From Beijerinckiaceae bacterium (GTDB lineage Bacteria > Pseudomonadota > Alphaproteobacteria > Rhizobiales > Beijerinckiaceae), in the NCBI GenBank assembly GCA_025458025.1, contig JALOTF010000004.1, positions 1 to 62,397 of the forward strand: DNA of 62,397 nucleotides. Direction: 5' to 3'. Below are positions 19,701 through 27,436 of the stretch, piece by piece (the stretch's first letter is position 1; every line of letters starts with the position of its first letter). The notes beneath the pieces are model-generated. The model saw nothing but the letters and a program-made list of their open reading frames with translations, made no database searches and was not told where the DNA came from. Position numbers and translations under genes: made by a program.

Positions 19701-19829
19701 GGCCTCGGCCTGCCACTCACAAAGGCTCTGGTGGAGGCCAATCGCGCGAGCTTCGGCATTTCCTCGAAGCCCGGCGAAGGCACGATGGTGGAGATCACCT
19801 TCCCGCCAACGCGCGTGCTCGCGGAGTAA
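16728..19829 (+). CDS. PdhS-like PAS sensor histidine kinase (PleC/DivJ family)
   Basis: A 1033-residue cytoplasmic histidine kinase with no membrane segments. The N-terminus (~1-300) has weak PAS-like parts. Residues ~300-520 are an acidic Ala/Glu/Asp/Pro-rich stretch that looks disordered. Two PAS domains follow at ~545-790. The dimerisation box is HEIRTPMNAIIGFADLM with phospho-acceptor H813, then LVNDLLDLAKIEAGRM, and the catalytic domain has NMLSNATRF, RIRDTGIGM and GGTGLGLPL. Length and layout match Brucella PdhS, which localises to the old pole and acts on DivK. I chose ATG 16728, just after an AGAGGTGG ribosome site. The stop abuts the convergent transpeptidase gene with no spacer. 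Confidence 0.9.
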   Translation: MASDRETADERLLPALLGPELARLLTESSQAALVLAGKGLVWANAAAGETLGLPLETLLVRGLPGSAPGTQRLEALLADGAGPATSLERLRFFVGFRGVMRLAGCRRLTLADGTTGLIVVFLANEPQPGQPESWPPVFFAAEPEHVREDLATDETAQTELVATLRQPEIADSIAASPGIPLWLNQPEMERRARRFLFSLDAEGRVLSVTPPLAEIVGARAAAIEGQFLPDALRAHDEAAAHAVAEALTAGETFSGIRVVWPVDAQPAFVPVDLSALPLVSAQDGLTGFSGFGHCRIDQARIEAIPVAEPVAPELIPNAEVEPEDDAAAVALSPEVPADRPVALGELQNDESDADPNQLMADIAEADDAASSAEEAMADETFNAAPADITATADNLADEAATEDETTSATPSDIPAPEASSPETVEPETVTLEKVAADLEAFVRDQVRDAAPPAEVPPAEPVDEASKVVSLRTGQPTQPLPGFQRQGLSMSERNAFREIAKALGARFDEDEPAPPAAPAATEARPREPQSAQVAEPPARISQPAEGSLLDRLPMGLLVLRGDDTLFANRTLLDLTGYTDLAQFRAEDGARAIFRKGIRPREATGVIDTVVLTSREGEMMPVDAHLQLIDWEGAPATLISLRRAVELEQGKALRSVALDLKRARADVTELRAILDTATDGVAILDEAGTLLGLNGAAQALFGVDENEMVGENFTQLLHRDSHADALDYLEGMRSASGMRSIFNDGREISGREKKGGRIPLFMTLGRISDEEPKRFCAVLRDMTAWKRAEAGLTEARQAAEMANAKKSDFLAKISHEIRTPMNAIIGFADLMQEERLGPLGNAKYKEYLGDIRTSGQHVVSLVNDLLDLAKIEAGRMELSFAATDLNAIVASTVALIQPQATQSRVLVRTQLAQKLPPVVADERSIRQIVLNMLSNATRFTEAGGQVIVSTSLLGTGEVTIRIRDTGIGMTANEIEQALEPFRQVGRDRAKGGTGLGLPLTKALVEANRASFGISSKPGEGTMVEITFPPTRVLAE

Positions 19830-21359
19830 TTACGGATCGATGCGCTGAACCAGCGGGCGCGGCGCGGAAGCGCGCTGCGGTGGGGCGGCATAAAGCACGC
19901 GCGGCACGTTGGACGTGGCATGCTGCGGCATCGGCTGGTCGAGATGCGCTCTCACTTTTGCTGCGGGCACGCTGCTGGTGGGGGTCTCGTCCGGGGCCGT
20001 CGCGAGGATCGCGAGCTGGTCGAGGCCATACACGTCATCGCGGAAATGCGTCATGCCATCAGGCGTGACATAGCCTGTGAGATAGGCCCAGATCACCGGA
20101 ACCGGCTCCTTCAGGCGGATATCCTTGCGGGCATCGGTGGTGAGCAGGTCATCGACATCCTTGCGGTCCCAAGGGCCGCCGCCGGGGCCAGACATCGGAG
20201 CCAGCAGCCAGGTCACGAAATCGCGCACACCCTCCACCCGCACGCAACCCGAGGAATGGAAGCGATCATCGCGTGCGAAAAGCCGCTTCGAGGGGGTATC
20301 ATGCATGTAAACCGCCTCGCGGTTCGGCATGTCGATGCGGATCTGCCCCAATGAATTGCCCGAGCCGGGATCCTGCCGAAGCGTGAAGGCGGTCGCGCGT
20401 TCCGTGTTCCAGTCGATGCGCGTCGGTTCGATTTCCGCCCCGCTCGCGCCGAAAATGCGGATTTTCGACTTCGCGAGATAGGACGGGTCCTTCTGCATCT
20501 TCGGGATGATGTCCTTCTTGATGATCGAGACCGGCACCGTCCATGTCGGATTAAAATTCACATTGGTGATGCGCGTCTCGACCTCCGGCGACGGGCGATC
20601 GGCCTTGCCGACCACCGCGATGTGGCGTCGTTCGACCTGGCCATGTGCAATGGCCTCCACCGAGGCGGAGGGGATGTTCACCACCACGTAACGCGGGCCG
20701 AAGGCGAAACTCTTGGCGCGCAGGCGCTTGGCGCTCTCGTTGAGCTGCTGGAAGCGCTCATGCGCGCTCACGTTCAGCGCCTTCAAGGTGAGTGTGCCGA
20801 CAATGCCGGTTTGGGCAAGTCCATGGCGGCCCTGGAAGGACTTCACGGCCTGTGTCAGCGTGGAATCGAACGCATTGCCCATGGCATGGGCCGCATCGAG
20901 ATCGCCCTCTCGCGCGAGGCGCTGGCGCAGCAGGGCAATGGCCTCGCTCGCCTGTCCGGCCTTGTAGGTACCCGCAGGAAGCTGCGGCCAGCCACCGCTT
21001 TCGTAGATCTGGCGATAGCGTTCGGCGGCATCCTGAATCGCATCGACCGCACCGGGAAAAACCGTGGGCCGCGGATCATCCTTCGCCACCACGCGCGTCA
21101 GCGGCATGGGCGGAGGCGCAGGCTTGGGCTTGGCTTTCGCAACGGGCTTGGGCTTCTCGGCCGCAGGTTTCGGCGCTTCGGCGGCGTGAGGTGCGGCGGT
21201 TTTCTCGCTTGTCTGGGGCGCGATGTGAGGCGCAGGCGCGGGTGGCGGCGCGGTCTGCGCGAGCGCCACCGAAGCGAGGAAAGAACCGGCAAGAATGAGA
21301 GCCGCACGCACGATGGAACGCCACTCCGGACTAATGATCCGAAGAAGGTATCGCGACAT
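19830..21359 (-). CDS. L,D-transpeptidase, YkuD domain with peptidoglycan-binding domain
   Basis: A periplasmic cell-wall enzyme of 509 residues, YcbB-like in layout. A signal segment (IVRAALILAGSFLASVALAQ) is followed by a Pro/Ala/Lys-rich linker, a PG-binding domain (LTQAVKSFQGRHGLAQTGIV), then the YkuD catalytic domain with YMHDTPSKRLFARDDRFHSS and the nucleophile in HSSGCVRVEGV. It would form 3-3 cross-links or attach proteins to peptidoglycan. I chose ATG 21359, which puts the signal peptide near the N-terminus; ATG 21413 is an alternative. Neither has a strong ribosome site. The stop codon abuts the kinase stop. Confidence 0.9.
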   Translation of the reverse strand: MSRYLLRIISPEWRSIVRAALILAGSFLASVALAQTAPPPAPAPHIAPQTSEKTAAPHAAEAPKPAAEKPKPVAKAKPKPAPPPMPLTRVVAKDDPRPTVFPGAVDAIQDAAERYRQIYESGGWPQLPAGTYKAGQASEAIALLRQRLAREGDLDAAHAMGNAFDSTLTQAVKSFQGRHGLAQTGIVGTLTLKALNVSAHERFQQLNESAKRLRAKSFAFGPRYVVVNIPSASVEAIAHGQVERRHIAVVGKADRPSPEVETRITNVNFNPTWTVPVSIIKKDIIPKMQKDPSYLAKSKIRIFGASGAEIEPTRIDWNTERATAFTLRQDPGSGNSLGQIRIDMPNREAVYMHDTPSKRLFARDDRFHSSGCVRVEGVRDFVTWLLAPMSGPGGGPWDRKDVDDLLTTDARKDIRLKEPVPVIWAYLTGYVTPDGMTHFRDDVYGLDQLAILATAPDETPTSSVPAAKVRAHLDQPMPQHATSNVPRVLYAAPPQRASAPRPLVQRIDP

Positions 21360-21451
21360 GGTAAAGGAATTGCTGGGGTTTAACCCCGTCCCGAATCGGA
21401 CGCTGCGAGACATGGATGACCGGGGCCAGCCCGGCCATGACGCTTCGAAAT

Positions 21452-22123
21452 TTAGCCCTCGACCACCACGATATGCAAAGCCCGCGGCCCATGCGCGCCG
21501 AGCAGGATGGTCTGCTCGATGTCGCCGGAGCGTGAAGGACCGGTGACGAAATTCACCGTGCGCGGCATCTCGCCCTTGCCAACCTTCTTGCGCACCCGCG
21601 CCCAGACGCTTTCGAGATCCGCCACGAGATCAGACGCATTCAGCACCACGATGTGGTTGTCCGGCAGAAAGTTCAGCGTCGTCGGGTTCTCATGGCCCGA
21701 AAGGATGGCCAAAGTGCCGGTCTCGGCAACCGCCGTCTCGGCATGGGTGATGCCGGAAAGGTCGAGCCCGTTTGAACGGCCCGTGGTGACATCCAAAGCC
21801 GTGTCCTTCCACGGCATCGCGGAAAGGCGCGGATCGTCGCCCATGCGAAGGGCAGCTGGCAGGTTGTTGTCGCGCAGGTAACGCGCCACCTCGCCGGGCA
21901 CGTCCTTCGGCGAGAGCACGCGGGCCACCGTCGCCTGCACGCCCTCGGCCTTCTCGATGAAGAGCGCGAGCTTGCCAGCAGAATCGAGCTGCGCGCGGGC
22001 CGGCACCACGCCCTTCGGCGAGCGATCGAGACGCTCATCGACAATCGTGCTGCGGATGCGCTCGTCGCCCTTCACATGCAGCGAGCGGCGGATGGAAGCG
22101 AAAATCGTGTCGCGGGAGCTCAT
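21452..22123 (-). CDS. lutC: Lactate utilization protein LutC
   Basis: A 223-residue LUD-domain protein, third subunit of the LutABC complex that oxidises L-lactate to pyruvate. Segments GITHAETAVAETGTLAILS, NFLPDNHIVVLNASDLVADL and FVTGPSRSGDIEQTILLGAH are typical of LutC/YkgG. The ATG at 22123 overlaps the lutB stop by 4 bp, with GAGGG upstream inside lutB, so translation is coupled. It is the last gene of the lutABC operon. Confidence 0.94.
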   Translation of the reverse strand: MSSRDTIFASIRRSLHVKGDERIRSTIVDERLDRSPKGVVPARAQLDSAGKLALFIEKAEGVQATVARVLSPKDVPGEVARYLRDNNLPAALRMGDDPRLSAMPWKDTALDVTTGRSNGLDLSGITHAETAVAETGTLAILSGHENPTTLNFLPDNHIVVLNASDLVADLESVWARVRKKVGKGEMPRTVNFVTGPSRSGDIEQTILLGAHGPRALHIVVVEG

Positions 22124-23544
22124 TTGCCGGCCCTCTTTTTCCACTGCGCCTGGAAGGTCTCGCCCTCGGGAACGGCAAAGTCACGGTATTGCGTCCACGC
22201 GCCGAGGCCGGGCAGGCTCTGGAACCGACCCTTGTTACGGCCCATCAGCTTCATCGCCTTGGCCGCAACGCGCGTGGAGAGGTTGTAGAGCCACGGCTTC
22301 TTCGCGAAGAACGCCCAGAAACCGAGGCCATAGCGCGCGACAGCCGGGTTGAGGTTACGCTCGAACTCACGCTCGCGCCAATGGCGCATCATCTTCGGCA
22401 GCGGGATCTTCATGGGGCACACGCTCTCGCAGCGCCCGCAGAAGGTGGAGGCGTTGGGCAGATGCCCGGCCTTGTCCACGCCGATGAGCGAGGGCGTGAG
22501 TACCGAGCCCATCGGGCCGGGATAGATCCAGCCATAAGCGTGCCCGCCGATCTGGTGATAGACCGGGCAATGGTTCATGCAAGCCGCACAGCGGATGCAG
22601 CGCAGCATGTCCTGAAACTCGGTGCCGAGCATGGCCGAACGGCCATTATCGAGCAGCACGACGTGATATTCCTCCGGGCCATCGACATCGGTCGCGCGGC
22701 GCGGGCCAGTGGAGAAGGTGGTGTAGACGCTCATCTCCTGCCCCGTCGCCGAGCGGGCGAGCACACGCAGGATCTGGCTCACATCTTCCAAAGTCGGCAC
22801 CACCTTCTCGATGGAGGCGATGACGATATGCACGCGCGGCAGGATCTGGGTTAGATCGCCATTGCCCTCATTCGTGACGATGACCGACGAGCCCGTCTCC
22901 GCGATAAGGAAGTTCGCGCCGGTGATGCCCACATCCGCCGCGAGGAATTTCTCACGCAGCATGGTGCGCGCCTCGGTGAGCAGGGAGCGCTTCTCGGTGA
23001 GGTCGCGGTTCGGATCAAGCTGCGTGTGGACGCGGCGGAAATCCTTCTCGATCTGGTCCTTCGTGAGATGGACCGCCGGCGCGATGATGTGGCTCGGCGT
23101 CTCGCCCCGGAGCTGGATGATGTATTCGCCGAGATCGGTCTCGACCGGCACGATGCCTGCGGCTTCGAGATGGCCGTTGAGACCGATCTCCTCGGAGATC
23201 ATGGACTTGCCCTTGGTCACCGTGCGGGCACCCACCTTGCGGCAGATATCCAGAACGATGTTGCGGGCTTCCGCCGAATCGACCGCGAAATGCACGTGGC
23301 CGCCGCTGTCCTTCACCTTCTGCTCGTAGCGCTCGAGATAGAGGTCGAGATGCGCGAGCGTGTGGTTCTTGATCTCGCGGGCGCTTTCACGAAGCGCCTC
23401 GAATTCCGGCAGGGCATCGACCGCCTTCACGCGCTTGTCGATAAAGTTCTGCCGCACATTCTTCAAAGCGCGCGGCACGGATCCGTCGGCAATCGCGCGG
23501 CTCGCATTGTCCTTGAAGCTGTGGGAGGTGGGATGCACGCTCAT
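22120..23544 (-). CDS. lutB: Lactate utilization iron-sulfur protein LutB
   Basis: A 474-residue protein with an N-terminal LUD domain and a C-terminal ferredoxin-like part carrying two [4Fe-4S] clusters: CIRCAACMNHCPVYHQIGGH and CGRCESVCPMKIPLPKMMRH. SMISEEIGLNGHLEAAGI and ETDLGEYIIQLRGETPSHI are LutB hallmarks. It passes electrons from lactate oxidation to an acceptor in the membrane or cytoplasm. Its start overlaps the lutA stop by 4 bp (ATG 23544). Confidence 0.96.
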   Translation of the reverse strand: MSVHPTSHSFKDNASRAIADGSVPRALKNVRQNFIDKRVKAVDALPEFEALRESAREIKNHTLAHLDLYLERYEQKVKDSGGHVHFAVDSAEARNIVLDICRKVGARTVTKGKSMISEEIGLNGHLEAAGIVPVETDLGEYIIQLRGETPSHIIAPAVHLTKDQIEKDFRRVHTQLDPNRDLTEKRSLLTEARTMLREKFLAADVGITGANFLIAETGSSVIVTNEGNGDLTQILPRVHIVIASIEKVVPTLEDVSQILRVLARSATGQEMSVYTTFSTGPRRATDVDGPEEYHVVLLDNGRSAMLGTEFQDMLRCIRCAACMNHCPVYHQIGGHAYGWIYPGPMGSVLTPSLIGVDKAGHLPNASTFCGRCESVCPMKIPLPKMMRHWREREFERNLNPAVARYGLGFWAFFAKKPWLYNLSTRVAAKAMKLMGRNKGRFQSLPGLGAWTQYRDFAVPEGETFQAQWKKRAGK

Positions 23545-24338
23545 GTTGAAGCTCCCATTTTGCCAATCGCGGGCCGGTCGGTCATGTCGGCCAGCACTTC
23601 CGCCACATGCCGCACCTCGACCTCCGAGCCCATGCGCGAGAGCTTGCCCGCGATGTTCAGGAGGCAGCCGAGATCACCGGCGAGCAGGGTTTTCGCGCCA
23701 GTGGCATTCACGTTGGTGGCTTTCTCGGTGACGATCTGATCGGAGATCGGGCCATATTTAACAGCGAAGGTGCCGCCGAAACCGCAGCAGACCTCTGAGT
23801 CCTTCAGCTCCACCATTTCCAGCCCTTCCACCGAGCCCAGCAGCTGGCGCGGCTGGCGCTTGATGCCAAGTTCGCGCAGGCCCGAGCAGCTGTCATGATA
23901 GGTGCAGGTGCCAGCATGCTTGGCCTCAACCTGCATGATGCCGAGAACATCCGTGAGGAACGAGACGAGCTCAAAGGTCTTGGCCGCGAGTTTCTGCGCG
24001 CGCACCGAAAGACCGGGATCATCCTCGAAAAGCTCGGGATAATGCTTCGCGATCATCCCGCCGCAGGAGCCCGAGGGCACAACCACATAATCAAAGCGCT
24101 CGAAGGCCTCGATCATCTGCAGCGCAAGATCGCGCGCCGTACGCCGGTCGCCGGAATTGAACGCGGGCTGGCCGCAACAGGTCTGCGGCGGCACTTCCAC
24201 CACGCATCCCGCCTTTTCGAGCAGCTTCGCCGAGGCGAAACCGATGGATGGGCGAACAAGATCGACAAGGCAGGTCGCAAAAAGCGCGACCCTTGGCCGG
24301 CTTCCCGGCTTGGGCAGATTCTGGGTTGTTTCGGACAC
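23541..24338 (-). CDS. lutA: Lactate utilization protein LutA (Cys-rich, CCG domains)
   Basis: A 265-residue protein with two Cys-rich CCG domains: QTCCGQPAFNSGD near residue 53 and EVCCGFGGTFAVKYG near 185, plus HDSCSGLRELG. These resemble the heterodisulfide-reductase and glycolate oxidase GlcF subunits. It is the first gene of lutABC. The promoter must lie in the 170 bp shared with the divergent PPTase gene. No LutR/LldR-type regulator is adjacent. The start is ATG 24338. Confidence 0.95.
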   Translation of the reverse strand: MSETTQNLPKPGSRPRVALFATCLVDLVRPSIGFASAKLLEKAGCVVEVPPQTCCGQPAFNSGDRRTARDLALQMIEAFERFDYVVVPSGSCGGMIAKHYPELFEDDPGLSVRAQKLAAKTFELVSFLTDVLGIMQVEAKHAGTCTYHDSCSGLRELGIKRQPRQLLGSVEGLEMVELKDSEVCCGFGGTFAVKYGPISDQIVTEKATNVNATGAKTLLAGDLGCLLNIAGKLSRMGSEVEVRHVAEVLADMTDRPAIGKMGAST

Positions 24339-24508
24339 GCAAAACCACGGGCGCAGGCCCGTCTCCCTTTGGTGCGCCTGTCCTTTTCTGGGCAGGACAG
24401 CGCTTTGCAGATGTTTTAGGCTTCCGGCGCCGCTGGCGGCAAGTGGTTATACAGCCAAGATTGCCTTGCGGCCCTGTGTCGCGCGCAGCGAGGGTTCACC
24501 AAAAGCGC

Positions 24509-25342
24509 ATGCCCCCCCCCCCGTCCGCTCTGATCGATGAGGCCATGCGGCATGGGATCGCCCCCCTGCCGGAACCACCGGGCGCGCCTATCGCAAAGCT
24601 GGCCGCCCGGCTCGCAGATGCGCGATTCGTCTGGTTCTTTGCCGATCTCGGACAGCTGCCGGCGGATATCACTCCTGCAAGCCCTGCCGAATTGGCCGAG
24701 GCGCAGAGCTTCCCCGCCGGGATGCAGCGCGAAGGCTGGCTCGCCCGCCGTCGCCTCGCGCGGCATGTTCTGGCCATGGCAATCGGCCTGCCAGACCCTG
24801 CTGCGCTGCGACTCGGCACCGATCCGCTCGGGCGGCCGGTGATTCTCGCTGGAGCCACCGGCTGGCATCTCTCGTTTGCGGCGCGTGACACGCTGGCGCT
24901 GGTCGCCATCGGCGATCAGCCGCTGGGCGTAGACCTCGAACTCGAACAGCCGGATCTCGTGATCCCCTTCAACATGCTGCGGGACGACGAGCGGCGCTGG
25001 CTGATGGCACAGCCCAAAGCCCTACGCGTTGCTGCCTTCTGCCGAATCTGGGCGGCGAAGGAGGCGATCACCAAGGCCATGGGGACCGGGTTCCGCATCG
25101 CGCCGGAGGATATCCGGCTTCCGGGATCGAAAGCCGGCCATGTGGATATCCGCAATTCCGGCGAATCAAGCGCGAGCGAAATCGAGAATCGGCTTGTGCG
25201 CGATATGCTGGTCTTGACGCGTGAGGGCATTCGCGTGTTTGTCTCGCGCCAATCCGGGGCGGCGCAGGGGGGACTGCAGGGCACCGGCGTTGCCGTTGCG
25301 CGCGCTATGAGGCCAGGTCCAGCCAATCCCGAAAGCGGGTAA
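24509..25342 (+). CDS. 4'-phosphopantetheinyl transferase superfamily protein
   Basis: A 277-residue Sfp-type protein that would attach phosphopantetheine from CoA to a Ser of a carrier protein. GVDLELEQPD supplies the Mg-binding Asp and Glu, and WAAKEAITKAMGTGF is the KEA motif. WHLSFAARDTLALVA is the conserved SH-type segment. The start at ATG 24509 is followed by 11 consecutive C (24512-24522), encoding four prolines. Another in-frame ATG lies at 24545. The reading frame stays open upstream to 24248, but that would overlap lutA. It ends 11 bp before terC and probably shares its transcript. Confidence 0.85.
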   Translation: MPPPPSALIDEAMRHGIAPLPEPPGAPIAKLAARLADARFVWFFADLGQLPADITPASPAELAEAQSFPAGMQREGWLARRRLARHVLAMAIGLPDPAALRLGTDPLGRPVILAGATGWHLSFAARDTLALVAIGDQPLGVDLELEQPDLVIPFNMLRDDERRWLMAQPKALRVAAFCRIWAAKEAITKAMGTGFRIAPEDIRLPGSKAGHVDIRNSGESSASEIENRLVRDMLVLTREGIRVFVSRQSGAAQGGLQGTGVAVARAMRPGPANPESG

Positions 25343-25353
25343 GGAACATCACC

Positions 25354-26100
25354 ATGGAATGGATCACGCCGTATCTGGCACCCTTGTTCAAGATCATCTG
25401 GATCGACCTGTTGCTGTCCGGCGACAATGCCGTCGTGATCGCGCTGGCCTGCCGCGCGCTCCCGCCCGAGCAGCGCCGCATGGGCATGATCCTGGGTGCC
25501 GGCGCGGCCATCGCCCTGCGCATCATCTTCGCGATCTTTATCACCTATCTTCTCAACGTGCCTTTCCTGAAGGTCATCGGCGCCCTGCTGCTGCTCTGGA
25601 TCGGCGTGAAACTCGCGGTTGGCGAAGACGAAGACGGGCATAACGTTGAATCCAGCGACAATCTCTGGCGCGCTGTGCGCACCATTGCGATTGCCGATGC
25701 CGTGATGAGCCTCGATAACGTGCTGGCCATTGCTGCGGCGGCAGGCGGCAATATCTGGCTCTTCGTGTTCGGATTGCTGCTCTCGATTCCGCTGATCATC
25801 TTCGGCTCGCAGCTTCTGTCGTCGCTGATCGACCGTTTCCCCGTCATCGTGTGGGGCGGCGCCGCTTTGCTGGGCTGGATTGCCGGCGAGATGCTCGTCA
25901 CCGATCCGATTGTCATGGATTGGATCAAGGGCCTGAACCCGGCCTATCTCACCACGGTGCAGGAATCCGACGGCCATGGCGGGATGGTCTCGAAGATCAT
26001 GCCGATCGCCACGATCTTCTATGGCGCGGCAGTGGTTGGCGCAGCAGCTGTGCTCGGGATCGGCCGGATTGTGAAGTCCCGCCGCACCTCGGCGGCCTGA
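25354..26100 (+). CDS. TerC/YjbE family integral membrane protein
   Basis: A 248-residue membrane protein with about seven hydrophobic segments. The TerC motifs are present: WIDLLLSGDNAVVIALACR near the start and IADAVMSLDNVLAIAAAAGG in the middle, each with conserved acidic residues inside the membrane. Family members have been linked to tellurium resistance, and others to manganese export or metal loading of exported proteins; the role here is not determined. AAGGA precedes ATG 25354 and the PPTase stop is 11 bp upstream. A strong terminator follows. Confidence 0.9.
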   Translation: MEWITPYLAPLFKIIWIDLLLSGDNAVVIALACRALPPEQRRMGMILGAGAAIALRIIFAIFITYLLNVPFLKVIGALLLLWIGVKLAVGEDEDGHNVESSDNLWRAVRTIAIADAVMSLDNVLAIAAAAGGNIWLFVFGLLLSIPLIIFGSQLLSSLIDRFPVIVWGGAALLGWIAGEMLVTDPIVMDWIKGLNPAYLTTVQESDGHGGMVSKIMPIATIFYGAAVVGAAAVLGIGRIVKSRRTSAA

Positions 26101-26130
26101 CTTCAGACCCTCAATGGGTTGCAATTCAAG

Positions 26131-26156
26131 ACCCGGGCTTCGGCCCGGGTTTTTTG
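26131..26156 (+). terminator. Rho-independent terminator after the TerC gene
   Basis: An 8-bp perfect stem acccgggc / gcccgggt with a TTCG tetraloop (26131-26150) followed by six T. UUCG loops of this kind are unusually stable. Confidence 0.92.
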
Positions 26157-26260
26157 TGCCCGGCCGGAGACATGCCAAGGCACGCAGCCTTGCACGATAG
26201 CGGGCATGACTGAGCGAGATGGAAAACGAAAAAAGAAGGAGAAAACGTGGCTTTCGGGAA

Positions 26261-26337
26261 TGGTACAGTCGGGTGGACTTGAACCACCGACCTTCGGAGC
26301 CACAATCCGACGCTCTAACCAACTGAGCTACGACTGC
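26261..26337 (-). tRNA. tRNA-His (GTG anticodon), CCA encoded
   Basis: On the minus strand the acceptor stem GCAGTCG pairs with CGACTGT (first pair G-T). The D-arm GCTC/GAGC, anticodon stem TCGGA/TCCGA with loop TTGTGGC (anticodon GTG), and T-arm GGTGG/CCACC all fold. The discriminator is A73, CCA is encoded at 26261-26263, and the base before G1 in the gene is T, so no G-1 is encoded. This is the form expected in the alphaproteobacterial group that lost the universal G-1. Confidence 0.95.
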
Positions 26338-26398
26338 ATCCGGCGAGAGCCCTAGAGGCAAATCGCGCCGATTTCAAGCACCTCTCGCGCGAGAGATG

Positions 26399-26432
26399 AA
26401 AAAGCCGGCGCACGCGGTTCCGCACGCCGGCT
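26399..26432 (-). terminator. Rho-independent terminator of the phasin gene at 26453
   Basis: Read on the minus strand, agccggcg pairs with cgccggct across a loop of about 14 nt and is followed by a T run (26399-26402). It lies about 20 bp past the phasin stop and just before tRNA-His. Confidence 0.8.
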
Positions 26433-26452
26433 GGATGGTGTTCCGAAACCGC

Positions 26453-27364
26453 TTATCCGCGGCGCAGCAGCATGTTCAGCGAAGCCTGCAGCGGGGCCGC
26501 GACATCATTCGCGACCTGCGTCGCGAGCGTCGTCACATCCTTGCTGCCGGCCTGCGCGCGCTCGATCTGCGCGACGAGGAACTTCTGCTGGGCCGAGAGA
26601 AGTTCCGGCAGGGTCTTCGCCGCTGCGAGCGTCTTCGTGTGGTCGAGATGGGCCTGGGTCTGCGCCTTGGCGATCTCGAAGAACTTGAAGCCCAGCGCGC
26701 GGGAGCCTTCCTGCGCAGCCTTCACGCTGTCTTCGAGCTTGATGGTGGCGGTTTCCGCGAAGGTCTTCACCTCGGCATACTGGCCGCGGAACACGGTGAT
26801 CGCCTTTTCGGTGCTGGCACGGACATTCTCCTGCAGCACGGTCACGGGCTTCAGCACGTCCAGCGCGGGGGCGGCAGGCTTCGTCTTGATCGCGGGCTTG
26901 GGCGCCGGGACGGGCTTTTCGGTTTTGGGAGCCGCAGCGGCCGGTTTCGCGGCCACAGGTGCAGTCTTGTGAGCCTCAACGGCCGGAGCGGGCTTCGGCG
27001 CGGCAACCGGTGCCGGCACGGGCACGGGCACGGGAGCAGCCTTGGCCGCCAGAACGGGCGTCGCGGCTGCGGGGACAACAGGCTTCGCTTCAACCGCCTT
27101 GGTCTCGACCGGCTTGGTCTCGGCCGGCTTTGCCGAAGCCGCCTTGGTTTCCACCGGCTTCGATTCGGACTTGATCTCGGGCTTCGCCTCAACCGGCTTC
27201 ACGGCAGGGGCGAGCGCAGGCGCCGCTTGCGACACCGCCGGCTTTGCGACCGGAGCAGGAACCGGCGCCGGAACCACGGCCTTCGGGGCGGCAGAAGGAA
27301 CGGGAGCCTGGGCAGCGGCCACCGGCCGGGAAGCGCCGAAAGGCGGCTTTTTCGAATTGGCCAT
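26453..27364 (-). CDS. Phasin family protein with long Pro/Ala/Lys-rich N-terminal tail
   Basis: A 303-residue protein in two parts. Residues ~1-180 are low complexity, built almost wholly from Ala, Pro, Lys and Val with irregular APVPAP, KPVETK and KPAETK repeats, resembling the tails of AlgP or bacterial H1-like proteins. Residues ~185-303 form a phasin domain (LKPVTVLQENVRASTEKAIT, FRGQYAEVKTFAETATIKLE, KTLPELLSAQQKFLVAQIER). The tail could bind DNA, polyphosphate or another granule protein. The start is ATG 27364 (MANSKKPPFG), preceded by GGAG. Direct repeats upstream may be operator sites. Confidence 0.88.
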   Translation of the reverse strand: MANSKKPPFGASRPVAAAQAPVPSAAPKAVVPAPVPAPVAKPAVSQAAPALAPAVKPVEAKPEIKSESKPVETKAASAKPAETKPVETKAVEAKPVVPAAATPVLAAKAAPVPVPVPAPVAAPKPAPAVEAHKTAPVAAKPAAAAPKTEKPVPAPKPAIKTKPAAPALDVLKPVTVLQENVRASTEKAITVFRGQYAEVKTFAETATIKLEDSVKAAQEGSRALGFKFFEIAKAQTQAHLDHTKTLAAAKTLPELLSAQQKFLVAQIERAQAGSKDVTTLATQVANDVAAPLQASLNMLLRRG

Positions 27365-27436
27365 AATCTTTCTCCAAGAAAGAGAGCCCAACCGGGCACA
27401 AAGGAACAACAATGGCCCGAAAGTTAACACCAGCGA

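Noticed and set aside
25343-25353. A yybP-ykoY riboswitch before the TerC gene
   Set aside because: Only 11 bp separate the PPTase stop and the TerC start, which leaves no room for the aptamer.
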